Shown here: positions 13,795 to 15,348 of the stretch, piece after piece
Layout: every line of letters begins with the position of its first letter
Numbering within the stretch: the first letter of the stretch is position 1
Assembly (NCBI GenBank): GCA_946480245.1
Contig: CAMLIZ010000111.1
Span: 1 to 15,348, forward strand
Direction of reading: 5' to 3'
DNA from: an uncultured Pseudomonadota bacterium
GTDB lineage: Bacteria; Pseudomonadota; Gammaproteobacteria; Burkholderiales; Burkholderiaceae
DNA length: 15,348 nt
Notes under the pieces: generated by a model
The model's input: only the letters and a program-made list of their open reading frames with translations
Told to the model about the DNA's origin: nothing
The model's database searches: none
Program-made: the position numbers and the translations under genes

Positions 13795-14712
13795 ATGTCG
13801 TCCTCCTCGCTCGCGGCCGCTGCGCCGCAGAGAACCGCCCCCGTCTGGCCCGGCCTCGCGCTCGCAATGACGGGTTCCATCGCCTTCTCCGGCAAGGCGA
13901 TCATCGTGAAGCTGGCCTATCGCCACGGGGTGGATGCGGTCACCCTGATCATGTACCGCATGCTGTTCGCGCTTCCGCTGTTCCTGGCGCTGGCGTGGTG
14001 GGGTGGGCGCGGCAAGCCGCCGCTGGCGCGGCGTGACATCGGTGTGGTGCTGGTGCTCGGCCTCACCGGTTACTACCTGGCGAGCTTTCTCGACTTCGCG
14101 GGGCTGCAGTACGTGACGGCCAGCTTCGAGCGGCTGATCCTCTACCTCAACCCGACCATCGTGCTGTTGCTGGGCGTGCTGCTGTTCAAGCGCCGCGTGT
14201 CGTGGCCGCAGGTGGGGGCGTTGGCGGTCAGCTATGCCGGCGTGCTGCTGGTGTTCGGCCATGAACTCAGGCTCGTGGGCAGCAACATCGTGCTGGGCGC
14301 GGTGCTGGTGTTCGGCAGCGCCGTGAGCTATGCGATCTACCTGGTCTACAGCGGCGAAGTGGTGCAGCGCATCGGCTCGCTGCGCCTCACCGGGCTGGCC
14401 ACCACGGTGGCCTGCGCGCTGTGCATCGCCCAGTTCCTGATCGTCAAGCCGCTGTCGGCGGCCGTGGTGGCGGAGCCGGTGATCTGGCTGTCGGTACTCA
14501 ACGCCGTGGCGTGCACGTTTGCACCGGTTCTGATGGTGATGATGGCGATCGAGCGCATCGGCGCCACGATGGCCGCGCAGACCGGCATGATCGGCCCGAT
14601 CTCCACGATCCTGATGAGCGTGCTGATCCTGGGCGAGCCCTTCACGCCGTGGATCGCCGCTGGCACGGTGCTGGTGATGGCCGGTGTGTGGCTGCTGGCG
14701 CGCGCGCGCTGA
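13795..14712 (+). CDS. EamA-family drug/metabolite transporter
   Basis: This 305-residue inner-membrane protein has about ten helices in two EamA repeats (roughly 18-150 and 160-303). GSIAFSGKAIIVKLAYRHG (27-45), followed by an MYRMLFALP segment (53-61), marks the first repeat; ILGEPFTPWIAAGTVLVMAG, close to the C-terminus, is the usual last-helix pair. Members export or import amino acids, sugars or other metabolites, and the substrate cannot be told from sequence. The N-terminal 16 residues are Ser/Ala-rich and cytosolic. The ATG at 13795 is the first after the -10 element and lacks a ribosome-binding site. The SDR-like gene starts 14 bases after its stop and is probably cotranscribed. Confidence 0.88.
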   Translation: MSSSSLAAAAPQRTAPVWPGLALAMTGSIAFSGKAIIVKLAYRHGVDAVTLIMYRMLFALPLFLALAWWGGRGKPPLARRDIGVVLVLGLTGYYLASFLDFAGLQYVTASFERLILYLNPTIVLLLGVLLFKRRVSWPQVGALAVSYAGVLLVFGHELRLVGSNIVLGAVLVFGSAVSYAIYLVYSGEVVQRIGSLRLTGLATTVACALCIAQFLIVKPLSAAVVAEPVIWLSVLNAVACTFAPVLMVMMAIERIGATMAAQTGMIGPISTILMSVLILGEPFTPWIAAGTVLVMAGVWLLARAR

Positions 14713-14726
14713 ACGAGGAGCAAGGC

Positions 14727-15348
14727 ATGGATCTCGGCATTGCAGGCAAGTGGGCGCTGGTGTGCGCCGCGAGCAAGGGGCTCGGCAAGGGCTGTGCGAG
14801 TGCGCTGGTGCGCGAGGGCGTGAACGTGGTGATCACCGCGCGCGGCGCCGAGGCGCTGGAGCACACCGCGGCCGAACTGCGCGCGCTGGAGGGCGGGCAG
14901 GTGAAGACGGTGGCCGGCGACATCACCACGCCCGAAGGCCGAGCCGCAGCGCTGGCGGCGTGCCCGCAGGTGGACATCCTGGTCAACAACGCGGGCGGCC
15001 CGCCGCCCGGCGACTTTCGGGACTGGGACCGCGACGCCTGGGTCCGCGCGCTCGATGCCAACATGCTGACCCCGATCGAACTGATCAAGGCCACGGTGGA
15101 CGCGATGGCCGAGCGCGGCTTCGGCCGCATCGTGAACATCACCTCCGGCGCGGTGAAGGCGCCGATCGACGTGCTCGGGTTGTCCAACGGCGCGCGATCG
15201 GGCCTTACCGGTTTTGTCGCCGGGCTGGCGCGCCAGGCGCGGCTGGCGTCGCGCAACGTCACGCTGAACAACCTGCTGCCGGGTCAGTTCGATACCGACC
15301 GCCTGCGCAAGACCACCGAAGCCGCGGCGCAGAAGAACGGCCAGCCCT
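14727..15348 (+). CDS. Short-chain dehydrogenase/reductase-like protein with altered active site, 3' end missing
   Basis: The first 207 residues of a Rossmann-fold SDR protein are present; the gene runs off the right edge and family members are about 250-265 residues. The cofactor motif is CAASKGLG (13-20) in place of TGxxxGxG, and NNAGG (87-91) is intact. Catalytic Ser140 (ITSGA) is kept, but the YxxxK motif 13 residues later reads SNGAR (153-157), so Tyr is Ser and Lys is Arg. This variant, with a following SGLTGFVAGLARQ stretch, looks like a recurring proteobacterial SDR subgroup often labelled 3-oxoacyl-ACP reductase; conventional hydride-transfer chemistry is doubtful. GAGGAG 6 bases before the ATG gives a strong start, 14 bases after the EamA stop. 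Confidence 0.87.
   Translation, partial: MDLGIAGKWALVCAASKGLGKGCASALVREGVNVVITARGAEALEHTAAELRALEGGQVKTVAGDITTPEGRAAALAACPQVDILVNNAGGPPPGDFRDWDRDAWVRALDANMLTPIELIKATVDAMAERGFGRIVNITSGAVKAPIDVLGLSNGARSGLTGFVAGLARQARLASRNVTLNNLLPGQFDTDRLRKTTEAAAQKNGQP

Overview
This 15.3 kb window is dense, high-GC chromosomal sequence. The cys operon order, a PhaR-type phasin control region and TctA/TctB transporters point to a betaproteobacterium of the order Burkholderiales (Comamonadaceae or Rubrivivax/Leptothrix-like). This is inferred from protein character and gene order, not from a search. I saw no rRNA, tRNA, CRISPR array, insertion sequence or prophage. No stretch longer than about 175 bp lacks a gene.

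Region 1 (1-4277, minus strand) is an assimilatory sulfate reduction operon. It reads, in transcription order, TauE/SafE-type permease, cysI (sulfite reductase haemoprotein), a DUF934 gene, cysH, and cysD, which runs off the left edge. Junctions overlap or are only 10-11 bp apart, so this is one transcription unit. CysH carries the Cys-Cys...Cys-x2-Cys iron-sulfur signature of APS reductases, so the route is probably sulfate to APS to sulfite to sulfide without PAPS. The AT-rich tract at 4331-4385 is the likely promoter.

Region 2 (4439-5376, plus strand) holds a patatin-like phospholipase made as a lipoprotein. Its -10 box lies so close to the ATG that the mRNA may be leaderless.

Region 3 (5377-7626) is organised around polyhydroxyalkanoate. 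A minus-strand phasin gene has a sigma70-like promoter flanked by two near-identical dyads that look like PhaR operators, and its transcript ends at an intrinsic terminator. Diverging from it are a class IV-type histone-deacetylase-family enzyme and a hotdog acyl-CoA thioesterase whose start and stop codons overlap.

Region 4 (7671-13712, plus strand) is a run of co-directional genes: an NhaD-like ion transporter, a D-2-hydroxyacid dehydrogenase, TctB, TctA and a cytoplasmic gamma-glutamyltransferase-family hydrolase. The Tct pair has no adjacent TctC binding protein. Spacing allows one operon, with a possible internal promoter before tctB.

Region 5 (13713-15348, plus strand) starts with two perfect hairpins. 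A DMT/EamA permease with another leaderless-type promoter follows, then an SDR-family gene cut by the right edge. The SDR has Ser and Arg where the catalytic Tyr and Lys should be.

The most notable signals are the two-operator phasin/deacetylase divergon, the matched -10-to-ATG spacing at two unrelated genes, the TctBA plus intracellular GGT-like module, and the SDR with a rewritten active site.
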